64,000 nt of DNA from Salegentibacter tibetensis (GCF_020164485.1 NZ_JAIQZA010000001.1:1-64000), one strand, 5' to 3'. Positions 9,393-19,500 are shown, counted from the stretch's first letter. The notes: a model not told the origin generated them from the letters alone. Numbers and translations are program-made.

Positions 9393-9824
9393 ATGAAAAA
9401 TTTTAAAATTGTATTCCCGCTGATTGCTTTGTTTTTTTGCTTCAATATTCTTTCAGCTCAGGAGATGACAGCTGAGAAACATGAAAATCTTAAATGGTAC
9501 ACCATTACTTATTTTGATTTCCACGATGGTAAGATAGATGAGGCAATGAAATTAGTCAATGAATATTTTAAACCCACGGATCAGGATCTTGGTGAAGATG
9601 TAATGGATTTTGAGCTACTTTATAATGAATGGGACCATATGGTAATCTTTCCCATGAAGGAAGGACTTGAAGTTTTTGAATGGAAAACAAGTCCACACGA
9701 AATTGAATGGATGAAAGCTCTAGAAAAACATGCTGGCAGTAAGGAAAAAGTAAAAGAAATTATGGAAGAGTGGGAATCTTATGTCAAGAAATCTAAAAGT
9801 CACCTTGCAAGAACTAAATCATAG
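9393..9824 (+). CDS. Small secreted protein of unknown function
   Basis: 143 residues. An N-terminal signal peptide (hydrophobic from about residue 6 to 20, cleavage after ILSAQ) is followed by an acidic, helical domain rich in Trp, Glu and Lys. No cysteine follows the signal, so it is periplasmic or secreted rather than a lipoprotein. I do not recognise the family. It stands alone and is closed by a clear terminator at 9851. Confidence 0.75.
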   Translation: MKNFKIVFPLIALFFCFNILSAQEMTAEKHENLKWYTITYFDFHDGKIDEAMKLVNEYFKPTDQDLGEDVMDFELLYNEWDHMVIFPMKEGLEVFEWKTSPHEIEWMKALEKHAGSKEKVKEIMEEWESYVKKSKSHLARTKS

Positions 9825-9850
9825 ACTGTAATAATTTTTAACAAAAAAGA

Positions 9851-9886
9851 TAAGGGCACAGAACATTGTGCCTTTATTTTTATTTT
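9851..9886 (+). terminator. Rho-independent terminator after the secreted protein
   Basis: The stem AAGGGCACA/TGTGCCTTT, with a short loop, is followed by a T-rich run, 27 bases after the stop codon at 9824. Confidence 0.8.
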
Positions 9887-10850
9887 GTCATCTCCTCCTC
9901 TACTTCCATAATTTGGCCATACAAACTCTTCTGCAGAATCTTTCAATGCAAAGATAAAAGCGTTTAGGGCTCAGTTTAGAGGAGTTAAAAATGTAGAATT
10001 CTTTTTGTACAGATTAACTACAATTTTTGCATAAACACAACAATTGGGCTTAATCCTTGATCCTTGATCCGGCGTTCCCATAATTTCATGAGAAATTACC
10101 CCATAAAAAAGCCTCTCATTTCTGAAAGGCTTTTGCAACTTTGCGGTCTGGGAGACTCGAACTATTTGTAAAATCCTTATTTTAAAGGCCTTCCCGGAGG
10201 GTCTTTTTTCGCACTCACCGAATTCGGCACCTTTAATATATTTTAATGTTTGACTTTTAGTTTTGGTTAATCAACTCCTAAGGTCACTCATTTCTTTAAA
10301 TTTATAAAGTCTTAATGGCGCAAAGATTATTTTGCAAGGCTGGCTACAGTACTTCCGTCTGGCACAAATGAAAAAGAAACTCCAGCGAATTGTAATCTGG
10401 TAATGAATGCTTTATACCAAATACTTATTACTATTGACAAAGATTTATTCTTTTTTCTACGATTTTTTTCAGAAAAATAGCGTAAATTTAAGATAGAATT
10501 TATCCCCAAAATCTTTTATAGGAACTTTGTTGGGAAGATTACCTGCCCGATTAAATTGTTTCAATAAGAGCACTTTATAAAAATGTCCTAAGTCTACTGG
10601 AAGAATAGCCTGAACTAAAATTATCGATTTTTTTAGGGTTAGGAATTAGGAAACTTTTTACCGCCGACACTAAACTTTAAGAGATGGAATAGATTTGATG
10701 AGGTCAAACCTATCAGGTTTATACCGGAAACATCGCTTATCCTTATCTCAGGAAAGGCCCTACATGATGATAAGGTAAAACGAGAAAAATCACCCCTAAT
10801 TCTCTTTAAACATCTGCGAAGAAAATTTCAAATGTTAAAGTAATATTTTT
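9887..10850. other. Long gene-free stretch holding a tRNA fragment
   Basis: Nearly 1 kb without a credible gene. It contains the tRNA-Asp 3'-end copy at 10101-10163. A small minus-strand frame at 10327-10509 has no family features. A short hairpin (AAACCT/AGGTTT) lies near 10707. The stretch looks like decayed DNA at the boundary of the sigma-factor region. Confidence 0.5.
10101..10163 (-). repeat. Displaced copy of the tRNA-Asp 3' end and its terminator
   Basis: This segment repeats 14499-14561 in the same orientation: the AAAGCCT/AGGCTTT terminator hairpin, the spacer, and the acceptor plus T-arm part of tRNA-Asp. A two-base gap lies in the acceptor/T-arm junction, and similarity stops abruptly at GACTCGAACT. 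The tRNA 5' part is missing, so it is not a functional tRNA. The layout resembles the distal attachment site of an element that entered the tRNA 3' end. Confidence 0.85.
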
Positions 10851-10925
10851 TTGGAACGTTTAGGCTTCCTGAGTTGTCTATATAAATATACGGTGCATAC
10901 AATCTTTAAAAAATCTGTCTTAAAA

Positions 10926-11486
10926 GTGAAGATAATATCTATTTATTATAATGAACGATTGCTGATACGAAAGGCAGCGAGGAGGGACAGGAATGCACAA
11001 TATAAATTATATGAAAAATACGCTCCTAAAATGTTGGCAGTATGCAGGAGCTATGTGAAAGATCTGCAATTTGCGGAAGATGTTATGCAAAAAGGTTTTT
11101 TAAAGGCTTTTACGCGCATAGGAAGTTTTCTTGGACAAGGGAGTTTTGAAGCTTGGGTTAGACGGATTATGATACATGAATCCATAAACTTTCTTAAAAA
11201 AAAACACTGGTTGTTATACGATAGCAACGTTATGGAGCATGAGGATTTAAGCAGTTCCAATATAGCTTCAAAAAGCGACGTAGATTTTCTGCTTAAGTTG
11301 ATAGACCAGCTTCCCAATGGATTTAGGTTGGTGTTTATGCTCCATGCTATTGAAGGTTATACCCATAAAGAAATATCCAGGGTGCTGAACATCCCGGAAA
11401 ATACATCAAGATCAAAACTTTCTAAAGCACGTAAGATTCTTCAGGAAAAAGTTGAACTCATTAGAAAAAAAAATGAAGCGCTATGA
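10926..11486 (+). CDS. ECF-type RNA polymerase sigma factor
   Basis: Sigma-70 family extracytoplasmic-function factor. Region 2 is visible in AQYKLYEKYAPKMLAVCRSY and FAEDVMQKGFLKAF, and region 4 in LPNGFRLVFMLHAIEGYTHKEIS with a helix-turn-helix. There is no in-frame ATG. I chose the GTG at 10926; a TTG at 10851 and a TTG at 10959 are alternatives. An ATG at 10951, exactly where the family N-terminus MNERLLIRKA would be expected, is out of frame. The gene overlaps the next gene by 14 bases and heads a sigma/anti-sigma/outer-membrane unit. Confidence 0.8.
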   Translation: MKIISIYYNERLLIRKAARRDRNAQYKLYEKYAPKMLAVCRSYVKDLQFAEDVMQKGFLKAFTRIGSFLGQGSFEAWVRRIMIHESINFLKKKHWLLYDSNVMEHEDLSSSNIASKSDVDFLLKLIDQLPNGFRLVFMLHAIEGYTHKEISRVLNIPENTSRSKLSKARKILQEKVELIRKKNEAL

Positions 11487-12156
11487 TATTGAATTATTCG
11501 TCAAGTCCACTCTGAGAGAGTATACTTTAACACCAAAAAGAAATGCCTGGCTGCAACTTTTGGATAAACTTCAGGAACAGGAGCAGAAGAGGGATCAAAA
11601 GATCTTTTTTAGGAAGGCTGTCCTCCTTATAACTGTTTTTCTGGCTGGATTTGGTACTGTAAGAAATAAAAGCATTCAGCATTTGGATATTTCCCTGGTA
11701 GAGAACAGCGGAACTATTATACCTACAGCTGATACTGAAGTTGAAAAAGGCAAAATAGTTTCCTTGGTAACCAGCAATAATGCGCCAACCTACAAGAATG
11801 AACAGGTAATTGTGCAGGAAAAAATACCTCAGCGCGATGTACTTTCAAATGAGGTAAGGAGTGCAGGATTAGATGAAGTTTTGACAGCTAACAAGAGAGC
11901 TCCTGAGGATCTCAACTTAAGCCCCGGGATAGAGGTTACTGATGCCGAAATTGAATCTTTAATGCGAGAAGCTCGTAAAAATATAGATATAAAAAGAATC
12001 TTATTAGAACAACAGGAAATATTACTGGCACGGGAGTTTCTGGTAGATGCAATAGATATCGAAGAAGAAAGAGAACCTAAGAGAAATAACACGGAGGTGG
12101 CTTTCAATAGCCTTTTAAGGGACTTTTTGAAGATCAAATCTGCATTTGCAAACTGA
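11473..12156 (+). CDS. Probable anti-sigma factor (single-pass membrane protein)
   Basis: 228 residues from the ATG at 11473, which lies inside the sigma gene and gives MKRYDIELFVKSTLREY. A short cytoplasmic N-terminal part of about 45 residues is followed by one membrane segment (AVLLITVFLAGFGTV) and a long periplasmic, charged, helical region ending in a coiled-coil-like stretch. The arrangement (small N-domain, one membrane helix, overlap with an ECF sigma gene) is typical of anti-sigma factors. I do not see a clear zinc-binding ZAS motif, so the role rests on context. Confidence 0.65.
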   Translation: MKRYDIELFVKSTLREYTLTPKRNAWLQLLDKLQEQEQKRDQKIFFRKAVLLITVFLAGFGTVRNKSIQHLDISLVENSGTIIPTADTEVEKGKIVSLVTSNNAPTYKNEQVIVQEKIPQRDVLSNEVRSAGLDEVLTANKRAPEDLNLSPGIEVTDAEIESLMREARKNIDIKRILLEQQEILLAREFLVDAIDIEEEREPKRNNTEVAFNSLLRDFLKIKSAFAN

Positions 12157-12242
12157 AGGTTATAGATTGATATATGCGCTCCCATAAGGTCCAGTGCCAG
12201 AGGCAACAATAATCTTTATTATACATGTAGAACGGTAAAAAA

Positions 12243-13358
12243 ATGGATATGAAAAAAATTGTATTTCTGACGCTTACCTTATTGTTCACTTTACAGATTG
12301 ATGCACAGGAACAAACCATTGCTGTATTGCGTAACCAGTTGGACGTTATTGAAACAGAAGAAAAAAATGAACTAAAAAAGCAAATTGAGGATATTAACAG
12401 CATGTTTGAAAACAGGGTCATTAATGCTGAAGAGGCTAAGAGGCTCAAAATTAAGGCTGCAGAGGCAAGAGCATGGAAAATACAAGAACGGCAGGCAGTG
12501 ATTCTTGAAACCATCGCTATTCTGGAAAAGAAACAATCAGAACAGGAACAACCTGTCAGGGATCCGAATATTTTCCTTGACATTGATTCCTATTTTAGTG
12601 GTGATGTAGAACCCCAACAACAACCTTTACCTAAAAGAGACACCTTATCTGTCGTACCTGCACGGGTTAAGCCCCAGCCTGTTATACCTTTGAAAGAGGG
12701 GGAAGTAAAAAGTCCTACCACTCTGGACCTGGTGGTCGCTTTTGGCTTTAACAATGCGATAGGAGAAGGTAGGTGGCAGGATCTCGAGGAGGATAGGGAT
12801 TATGCATTATACAACTCCAAGTTTATGGAAATAGGACTAGTTTTAAAAACCCCTCTTACCAAAAAAAATGGTCTACGACTGAAGTATGGACTTTCATATC
12901 AATCCAATAGGTTAAGACCTAATTATAACCGTTTTTTTGCAGAAGTAGACGGCCAGACACAGCTGCGGGCAGACCACCGCCTTACTGCCTCGGGTTTCCA
13001 TGTTAATAACCTGGTATTGCCCCTGCATTTGGAATTTGGACCTACCAGGAAAAAGCAAAATAGAGATTACACTTACTACTCTTCCAGTAATCAGTTGAAA
13101 TTTGGCATTGGTGGATATATGGGTATTAACCTGAGTGCAAAACAATGGGTGGAGCGTCCCTATTATTACCGTGGTTTTTACTGGATTGGAAGAGAGGAAT
13201 TTAAGGGCTATAATATAAATAAGGAAATTTACGGCCTTAGCGCATATGTTGGAATTGGGGCTTTTTCTATCTATGGAAAATATGATCTCAATACCATTTT
13301 TCAGAATGCTGCGAATGAACAGCAGTTTGTCTCCCTGGGTATCCGTTTAGATCTCTAG
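12243..13358 (+). CDS. Outer-membrane beta-barrel protein with N-terminal coiled coil
   Basis: 371 residues. The signal peptide ends near LQIDAQ. It is followed by a Glu/Lys-rich coiled coil (about 25-100), a Pro/Gln-rich linker (about 115-155), and a C-terminal domain of alternating aromatic strands ending in SLGIRLDL, as expected of an outer-membrane barrel. The start may be ATG 12243 or the second ATG at 12249 (MKKIVFLTL). It follows the sigma/anti-sigma pair and is probably a regulon member or signal-related partner. Confidence 0.7.
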   Translation: MDMKKIVFLTLTLLFTLQIDAQEQTIAVLRNQLDVIETEEKNELKKQIEDINSMFENRVINAEEAKRLKIKAAEARAWKIQERQAVILETIAILEKKQSEQEQPVRDPNIFLDIDSYFSGDVEPQQQPLPKRDTLSVVPARVKPQPVIPLKEGEVKSPTTLDLVVAFGFNNAIGEGRWQDLEEDRDYALYNSKFMEIGLVLKTPLTKKNGLRLKYGLSYQSNRLRPNYNRFFAEVDGQTQLRADHRLTASGFHVNNLVLPLHLEFGPTRKKQNRDYTYYSSSNQLKFGIGGYMGINLSAKQWVERPYYYRGFYWIGREEFKGYNINKEIYGLSAYVGIGAFSIYGKYDLNTIFQNAANEQQFVSLGIRLDL

Positions 13359-13428
13359 AAGTGAAATGTCCACTTATAAGGCCATATTATTTAAAAATTC
13401 GTTATGTAATAATTTAAATTTATCTAAA

Positions 13429-14280
13429 ATGAAAAAATTACTATTTGTTTTAAGTTTCTTCTTTTGCGCAAACCTCTTTGCTCAGCAAAATGATTTAAAA
13501 AATGATATTATTGTGACCACTGATGGCCAATTTCTGCAAGTGAAGGTCATAAAGGTAGGCGCTGACCTGTTAACTTTCAGCTATCCAGGTGAAAGTGTTG
13601 TTTATGAATTAAAACCCGATGGAATAAATAAAATAGTTTTTGCCAGCGGGAGGACGCAAAATTTCAATAGCGCTAACGCAGCCATAATCAATGGTTCTGG
13701 AATGAGCGAGTCATTGGTACCACAGGTACCTAAAACTCCCGGATTCGTAGAAAATACTTTAGCTATCATACCATTAGTGTTCGAACTGAACGGATCTGAT
13801 GAAAAGAATCTGGCCAGCAAGGCAACAGATTATATAATGGATTTGACATCAGGACAAGCTAAAAATCATGGGATTGAGGTATTGCCTAATGATAAGGCCA
13901 TTGAAAAATTATTGGAAGCCGGGATAAATTATGACGATTTAAGACAATCCTCTCCGGCCCGGTTAAGAGAGATAATGGGTACGGAATATATTTTGTATGT
14001 TTCAATCAATGAAACAAATAAAGACAGTACTAAGATTGACAAGTCAAATTATATGGCTGAGGACTCGGTTTCCGGAAATATTGGGCAAATACAAAGAGCT
14101 ATTGATTTGAATGTATATAATCCCGACAGCAAGGAAAAGGCTTATGGAATGGATTTTTCAGAACAGGTATTTATAAGGAAATCTCAGGATAACCAACAGT
14201 CGGTTCCTGCTGATGATGGCTGGAAATCGTCTTTGAATTACCTTGTAGAACAAATGTTTTCTTCTCCTGTATTTCAGTAG
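13429..14280 (+). CDS. Secreted protein of unknown function
   Basis: 283 residues from the ATG at 13429, which begins a good signal peptide (MKKLLFVLSFFFCANLFAQ). The longer frame from 13366 adds residues without signal character. The mature part starts with a beta-rich domain (IIVTTDGQFLQVKVIKV, VYELKPDGINKIVFASG), often seen in Bacteroidetes secreted proteins, and continues with a mixed domain. No catalytic motif is recognised. It is the last gene of the ECF sigma group and is followed by a hairpin terminator. Confidence 0.7.
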   Translation: MKKLLFVLSFFFCANLFAQQNDLKNDIIVTTDGQFLQVKVIKVGADLLTFSYPGESVVYELKPDGINKIVFASGRTQNFNSANAAIINGSGMSESLVPQVPKTPGFVENTLAIIPLVFELNGSDEKNLASKATDYIMDLTSGQAKNHGIEVLPNDKAIEKLLEAGINYDDLRQSSPARLREIMGTEYILYVSINETNKDSTKIDKSNYMAEDSVSGNIGQIQRAIDLNVYNPDSKEKAYGMDFSEQVFIRKSQDNQQSVPADDGWKSSLNYLVEQMFSSPVFQ

Positions 14281-14299
14281 CAGTAGGCAGCAATTTCTT

Positions 14300-14358
14300 G
14301 AGCCTTGTTGAGTGAAGTTCCTTTTTATGCGCTATGAACAAGGCTCTAACTTTTGTTC
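14300..14358 (+). terminator. Terminator of the sigma-factor operon
   Basis: The perfect 10-base stem GAGCCTTGTT/AACAAGGCTC with a 27-base loop lies 19 bases after the stop at 14280 and is followed by a T-rich stretch. Confidence 0.6.
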
Positions 14359-14500
14359 TAAGATATCTCCAGCCTTTAAAAATTATAGAGGTGAGTAATC
14401 TCATTAAGAATGCCAGAGATACTTAATCTCTAAAGAAGATGGAGATGCAGCAATTGCAGTAAACTGAGGAAGTTTGAGATTTTACCAGAATTTTAGGCAT

Positions 14501-14532
14501 AAAAAAAAGCCTCTCATTTCTGAAAGGCTTTT
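14501..14532 (-). terminator. Terminator of tRNA-Asp
   Basis: On the minus strand the stem AAAAGCCT/AGGCTTTT is followed by a run of T residues, just after the tRNA-Asp 3' end. The same hairpin is duplicated at 10103-10134. Confidence 0.8.
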
Positions 14533-14541
14533 GCAACTTTG

Positions 14542-14615
14542 CGGTCTGGACGAGACTCGAACTCGCGACCCCCTGCGTGACAGGCAGGTATTCTAACCAA
14601 CTGAACTACCAGACC
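14542..14615 (-). tRNA. tRNA-Asp (GTC)
   Basis: Minus-strand cloverleaf of 74 bases. The acceptor stem GGTCTGG pairs with CCAGACC, the D-loop contains AGTTGGTTA, the anticodon loop CTGTCAC carries GTC, and the T-loop is TTCGAGT. CCA is not encoded. A partial copy of its 3' end lies 4.4 kb away at 10101. Confidence 0.97.
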
Positions 14616-14724
14616 GTTGCTTTATTGCTTGCCTATCATTTTCTGTTAGGCGAGTGCAAATATACATCTGTTTTATTATTACACAAACCTTTTTTTGAAG
14701 TTTTTTCAGCATTATTTTAAGTTT

Positions 14725-15657
14725 TCAGGCAAACTTTTGTCTTTCAATAAAATAGGTTGTCAAAATTTTATCAAAGTTTTTATTAATATCAGCTTCAACA
14801 TAGCTGATCTTATATTTAGCACACTCTAATTTCAGATCTTCCACATACTTTTGCACTGCCTCCTGGTAACTTTCCCGAATGTTTTCCGAATAAAGGTCTA
14901 TTTCAGCCCCGGTTTCCACATCGGTAAAGCGTTTAGGAATGTTTTCAAAGTCAAAGTCGAATTCCCGCTTTTTATCCATCACGTGGAACAGTACCACTTC
15001 ATGCCGGTTGTATTTTAAATGCCGTAAAGCTTCAAAAAGCGCTGCTTCTTCGGTATCGGCCTGGAACATATCGGTAAACAAAAAAACCAGCGAACGCCTT
15101 TTTAGTTTTTCAGCAATTTGATGTAGAAAAGTATAGGTTTTGGTCTCTTTATGATCTGTTTTCTTTTCCAGGCTTTTATTGAGAGCGTCCAGTAACATAT
15201 GCTGATGCCGGTCACTGCCTTTTTCAGGTGCGTAGAACTCAAATTCATCGCTATATATGCTAAGCCCCACCGCGTCACGTTGGCGTTTTAAAACCTGCAT
15301 AATACTGGCGATAGATAATACCGAAAATCCAATCTTATTAAGCGAATCTGCCGAAAATTTTTTCACTTCAGGATAATGCATCGAAGCCGAATTGTCCATT
15401 ATAAAATGGCAACGCAAATTGGTTTCCTCTTCGTAACGTTTTGTATAGAGCTTATCGGTTTTAGCAAAAAGCTTCCAGTCTATATGTTTGGTGCTTTCGC
15501 CGTTATTGTAAATTTTATGCTCGGCAAATTCCGCAGAAAAACCGTGAAACGGACTCTTGTGAATCCCCGAAATATAACCTTCCACCACCTGCTTCGCCAA
15601 AAGTTCCAGTTGTATAAAACCCGCAGCCGAACTATATATTTCCTCCTTTAAATTCAT
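14725..15657 (-). CDS. DUF58 / von Willebrand A-like domain protein
   Basis: 310 residues. The N-terminal DUF58 signature is visible (GYISGIHKSPFHGFSAEFAEH, then ESTKHIDWKLFAKTD). The A-type fold has a metal-site-like DNSASMHYPE string. Such proteins usually sit in operons with a MoxR-type AAA+ ATPase and Bat membrane proteins and are thought to take part in metal- or chaperone-linked assembly. Here no moxR or bat gene is adjacent; thioredoxin lies upstream, separated by a terminator. Confidence 0.88.
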   Translation of the reverse strand: MNLKEEIYSSAAGFIQLELLAKQVVEGYISGIHKSPFHGFSAEFAEHKIYNNGESTKHIDWKLFAKTDKLYTKRYEEETNLRCHFIMDNSASMHYPEVKKFSADSLNKIGFSVLSIASIMQVLKRQRDAVGLSIYSDEFEFYAPEKGSDRHQHMLLDALNKSLEKKTDHKETKTYTFLHQIAEKLKRRSLVFLFTDMFQADTEEAALFEALRHLKYNRHEVVLFHVMDKKREFDFDFENIPKRFTDVETGAEIDLYSENIRESYQEAVQKYVEDLKLECAKYKISYVEADINKNFDKILTTYFIERQKFA

Positions 15658-15710
15658 ACTCCACTAAGATAAATAAAAGCCGCTGTATTTAAACTAAAAA
15701 GCATCCAATA

Positions 15711-15737
15711 AAAAACCCGGCACAAGACCGGGTTTTT
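15711..15737 (-). terminator. Terminator after trxA
   Basis: The stem AAAACCCGG/CCGGGTTTT with a short loop and T-run is symmetric, so it can act on both strands. It separates trxA from the DUF58 gene. Confidence 0.85.
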
Positions 15738-15761
15738 CAAATTATATAAAATGCTAAAAAC

Positions 15762-16079
15762 TTATAGTAATTCGTCTAAAGCTTCAGCGTAAGTATTTTT
15801 TGGCGCTACTCCTACCTGGCGGCCTACTACTTCTCCATTTTGAAAAATAAGTACAGTCGGGATATTTCTCACTCCATACTTCGCAGCAAACTCCTGGTTA
15901 GCATCAACATCCAGTTTTCCTACAACGGCTTTCCCATCATATTCAGTACTGATTTCCTCAATAATTGGTCCTACCATTCTACAAGGTCCGCACCATGCAG
16001 CCCAAAAATCTACCATTACAGGCTTGTCGCTTTTTAGCACCTGTTCTTCAAAATTCGCATCAGTTATTTCAATAGCCAT
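15762..16079 (-). CDS. trxA: Thioredoxin
   Basis: 105-residue cytoplasmic thioredoxin, the general disulfide reductant. The active site WCGPC is at residues 29-33, and the cis-proline region NIPTVLIF follows near residue 73. Size and motifs are standard. The gene is transcribed alone, with its own terminator. A second thioredoxin-fold gene at 51631 lacks the cysteines. Confidence 0.95.
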   Translation of the reverse strand: MAIEITDANFEEQVLKSDKPVMVDFWAAWCGPCRMVGPIIEEISTEYDGKAVVGKLDVDANQEFAAKYGVRNIPTVLIFQNGEVVGRQVGVAPKNTYAEALDELL

Positions 16080-16520
16080 AATTATGTATTTTTAATTTCT
16101 GTTATTATCATTAAAGTGTAAAATTAGTCAAATATTTTTGCTTTCCTTACACAAGTGATATTGTATTTGGTTATACGCTTATTCAGGTCGTTTATTTGGC
16201 GGTTCCACCGCGCTCGTAGCGCGGGGTCGGGCTTTCAGCGCTACACGGTAGCTTGCTTCAATCCCTAACCCGAAAAATTCAGTTGGCAGGCTTCAGTAGG
16301 TAGTGGGCAGTGGGCAGTTTTCAGTTCTCAGTTTCCAGTCGGCAGGTAAAAATATTCGTGTATTCGTGGCTTATATAGATAACTGCAAATTACCCATGGA
16401 GAACAAAATAACAGATAACAAAAGATTGCCGCACCCGGTTAAAAAACCGGCCTATTCGTGCATTCGTGGCTTCAAAAAATTTATTACTATCTACTGCCAC
16501 TGCAAAACTGCTAACTGAAA
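16080..16520. other. Intergenic repeats of several small families
   Basis: No gene is supported. The stretch holds a perfect hairpin CCGCGCT/AGCGCGG at 16208-16224 followed by GTCGGGCTTTC and CGGTAGCTTGCTTC. A G-rich GGCAG/GTGGGCAG degenerate run lies near 16280-16345. Two direct copies of ATTCGTGYATTCGTGGCTT lie at 16353-16372 and 16453-16472. These are patterns I recognise from Flavobacteriaceae intergenic DNA. The trxA promoter should lie near 16130-16155, but I see only an imperfect match. Confidence 0.55.
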
Positions 16521-19500
16521 TCAATTCAGCTTATACATCACCTGTTCATCTTCCAGGGTTTGTAATAATTCCTGTGAAATCTTTACTTTTTGCTTTTTAC
16601 TCGGCATATGCAGTTTGACCTGCTCTTTCATTTCATAAACCACAAAATTCAACTTATGCTCCCCGCGGTGGGTTCTAAAAATATCTTTAAACCAGGTGAT
16701 TTTCTCTTCCTGAAGATCGGCAATATCAAGTTGTATAGTGAGTTTTTTCGCGAACTGGTCCATTACATCGTGCAATAAATAAATATTATTAAACTGAATT
16801 CTAGGATCGCCTTTTTTACCGGTTTCTTTATTGGTCCAGCCTTCTTTCACGAAAATCTTGATATGCACAAAAGAATTCGGCACCAAAAAATGCCTGAATT
16901 TCAAATATTCCTCTCCAAACATTCTAAATTCATAGGTGTCAGTATAGTCTTCTACGCTAAACATCGCCCAGCCTTTCCCCATTTTTGAAACCCTATGCTG
17001 CACATCGCTTATCACACCACCAAAAGTAAGGTCGCGATTTACGCATTTTTCCAGATCATTAAACTCGCCTAATTTCGAATTGCAAAAATAATCCATCTCA
17101 TACCTGAAATCATCCAGCGGGTGGCCCGAAATATAAATTCCTACCACTTCGCGTTCCCGCCTAAGTTTTTCCATAGTTCCCCACTCTTCACAAGGCGGCA
17201 CCACCGGTTCCGGAATTTGTACTTCACTGGCTTCCCCGAACAAACTCACCTGGGAAGAATTTTCATTTTCCTGGAACTTCGCAGCATATTTTATCACTTT
17301 CTCTAAAAAGGTAATTCCATCGCCATCATCATGAAAATACTGTGCGCGGTGGGTATCTCCAAATCCATCGAAACCGCCGGCAAGAGCCAGGTTTTCAAAA
17401 GCTTTCTTATTGGCCGATCGTAAATCAATACGTTTCGCCATATCAAAAATCGATTTATAATGTCCGGCTTCGGTTTTTCTATTTTCCACAATAGTTGCTA
17501 CCGCACCAGATCCTACTCCTTTTATAGCACCCATTCCAAAGCGTACCGCGTAATCTTTATTTACCGAAAATTTATAAAAAGATTCGTTTACATCCGGGCC
17601 AAGTACATCAAGCTTCATTCGTTTACATTCTTCCATAAAGAAAGTAACCTGCTTAATGTCGTTCATATTATTGGAAAGTACCGCCGCCATATATTCCGCA
17701 GGATAATGCGCTTTTAGATAAGCGGTCTGGTATGCGATCCAGGCGTAACAGGTAGAGTGGGATTTGTTAAAAGCATAGGCCGCAAAAGCTTCCCAGTCTT
17801 TCCAAATCTTCTCCAAAACATCACGCGGATGCCCTTTAGCCTCTCCCCCATCTAAAAATTTAGGCTTGAGTTGCTCCAGTAAAGCAAAGATTTTTTTACC
17901 CATCGCTTTACGCAAAACATCGGCTTCACCTTTACTAAAGCCGGCCAGCTTTTGCGAAAGTAACATCACCTGCTCCTGGTAAACCGTAATCCCATAAGTC
18001 TCCTGGAGGTATTCCTCCATTTCGGGTAAATCATAGGCTATTTCCTCGCTCCCGTGTTTACGGGCAATAAAACTCGGAATATATTCCATAGGTCCAGGGC
18101 GATATAGGGCGTTCATCGCAATAAGATCATCAAAAACCGTAGGTTTCAGGTCTTTCATATGCTTCTGCATTCCCGGCGATTCATACTGAAAAATTCCTAC
18201 CGTTTCCCCACGCTGGAAAAGTTTGTAGGTTTCTTCATCATCCAACGGAAATTCATCAGGCACCAAATCTATATTATGCCTGCCTTTTACAATCTGAACC
18301 GTATCTTTAATTAGGGTTAGCGTTTTTAACCCCAGGAAGTCCATTTTTAGCAGTCCGGCGCTTTCTACAACCGAGTTGTCAAACTGCGTAACATAAAGAT
18401 CGGAATCCTTAGCTACCGAAACCGGCACGTAATTAGTAATATCACCGGGAGTAATAATTACACCACAGGCATGAATCCCGGTATTCCTAACCGAACCTTC
18501 CAAAACCCGTGCCTGATTTACGGTTTGTGCTTCCAGGTCGTCTCCCTCAGCGATATTTAAAAGCTCATTTACTTTTTCTAGATCTTCACTCCTGAATTTC
18601 TTTTTAAGTTCCTTTTCATCCATTCCAAAGATCTTCCCGAGCTTGGACATGGTAGGGATCAATTTTGAAATCCTATCGGCATCACCTAACGGAAGATCCA
18701 AAACCCTGGCCGTATCCCGAATGGAAGATTTCGCCGCCATGGTTCCGTAGGTAATAATTTGCGCAACCTGGTTGGCACCGTATTTTTTAATCACGTAATC
18801 CATAACCCGGCTTCGACCTTCATCATCAAAATCGATATCAATATCGGGCATACTCACACGATCGGGATTTAAGAAACGCTCAAAAAGCAGATCGTACTTA
18901 ATGGGGTCTATATTGGTAATTCCCAAACAATAGGCCACGGCACTTCCTGCCGCAGAACCCCTTCCCGGCCCCACCGAAACATCGAGGTTCCTGGCTTCGC
19001 GAATAAAATCTTCCACAATAAGGAAATACCCGGGATACCCGGTATTTTCAATTACCGAAAGCTCAAAATTAAGTCGTTCTTCAATATCCGGTGTAAGTTC
19101 ACCATACCGCTTTTTAGCCCCAACAAAAGTGATATGCTTCAGGTAAGCATTTTCACCACGTTTCCCGCCGTCATGTTTGTCTTCTTCAACTAAAAATTCG
19201 TCAGGAATGGTAAATGCCGGAAGTAAAACATCCCGAGCAAGTTCAAACGGCTCGATTTTATCTACCACTTCCTGCACGTTGCTTATGGCCTGAGGCAGGT
19301 CTTTAAAGAGATTTTTCATCTCTTCCCCACTCTTAAAATAATATTCCTGGTTAGGCAAACCATAGCGATAACCCCGGCCGCGACCAATTGGCGTAGCCTG
19401 CTTTTCCCCATCCTTTATACACAATAAAATATCGTGGGCATTGGCATCTTCTTTGGCGCAGTAATAAGTATTGTTGGTAGCCACCAGGTTTATCTTATGT

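Noticed and set aside
10327-10509. Minus-strand frame of 60 codons in the gene-free stretch
   Set aside because: No family pattern, no promoter or initiation signal, and composition like the AT-rich background.
16353-16472. Two copies of ATTCGTGYATTCGTGGCTT considered as CRISPR-like
   Set aside because: Only two copies, about 80 bases between them, and no array periodicity or cas gene nearby.
16303-16518. Plus-strand frame of 71 codons upstream of dnaE
   Set aside because: It runs through repeated GGCAG and ATTCGTG units and reads as low-complexity translation of repeats.
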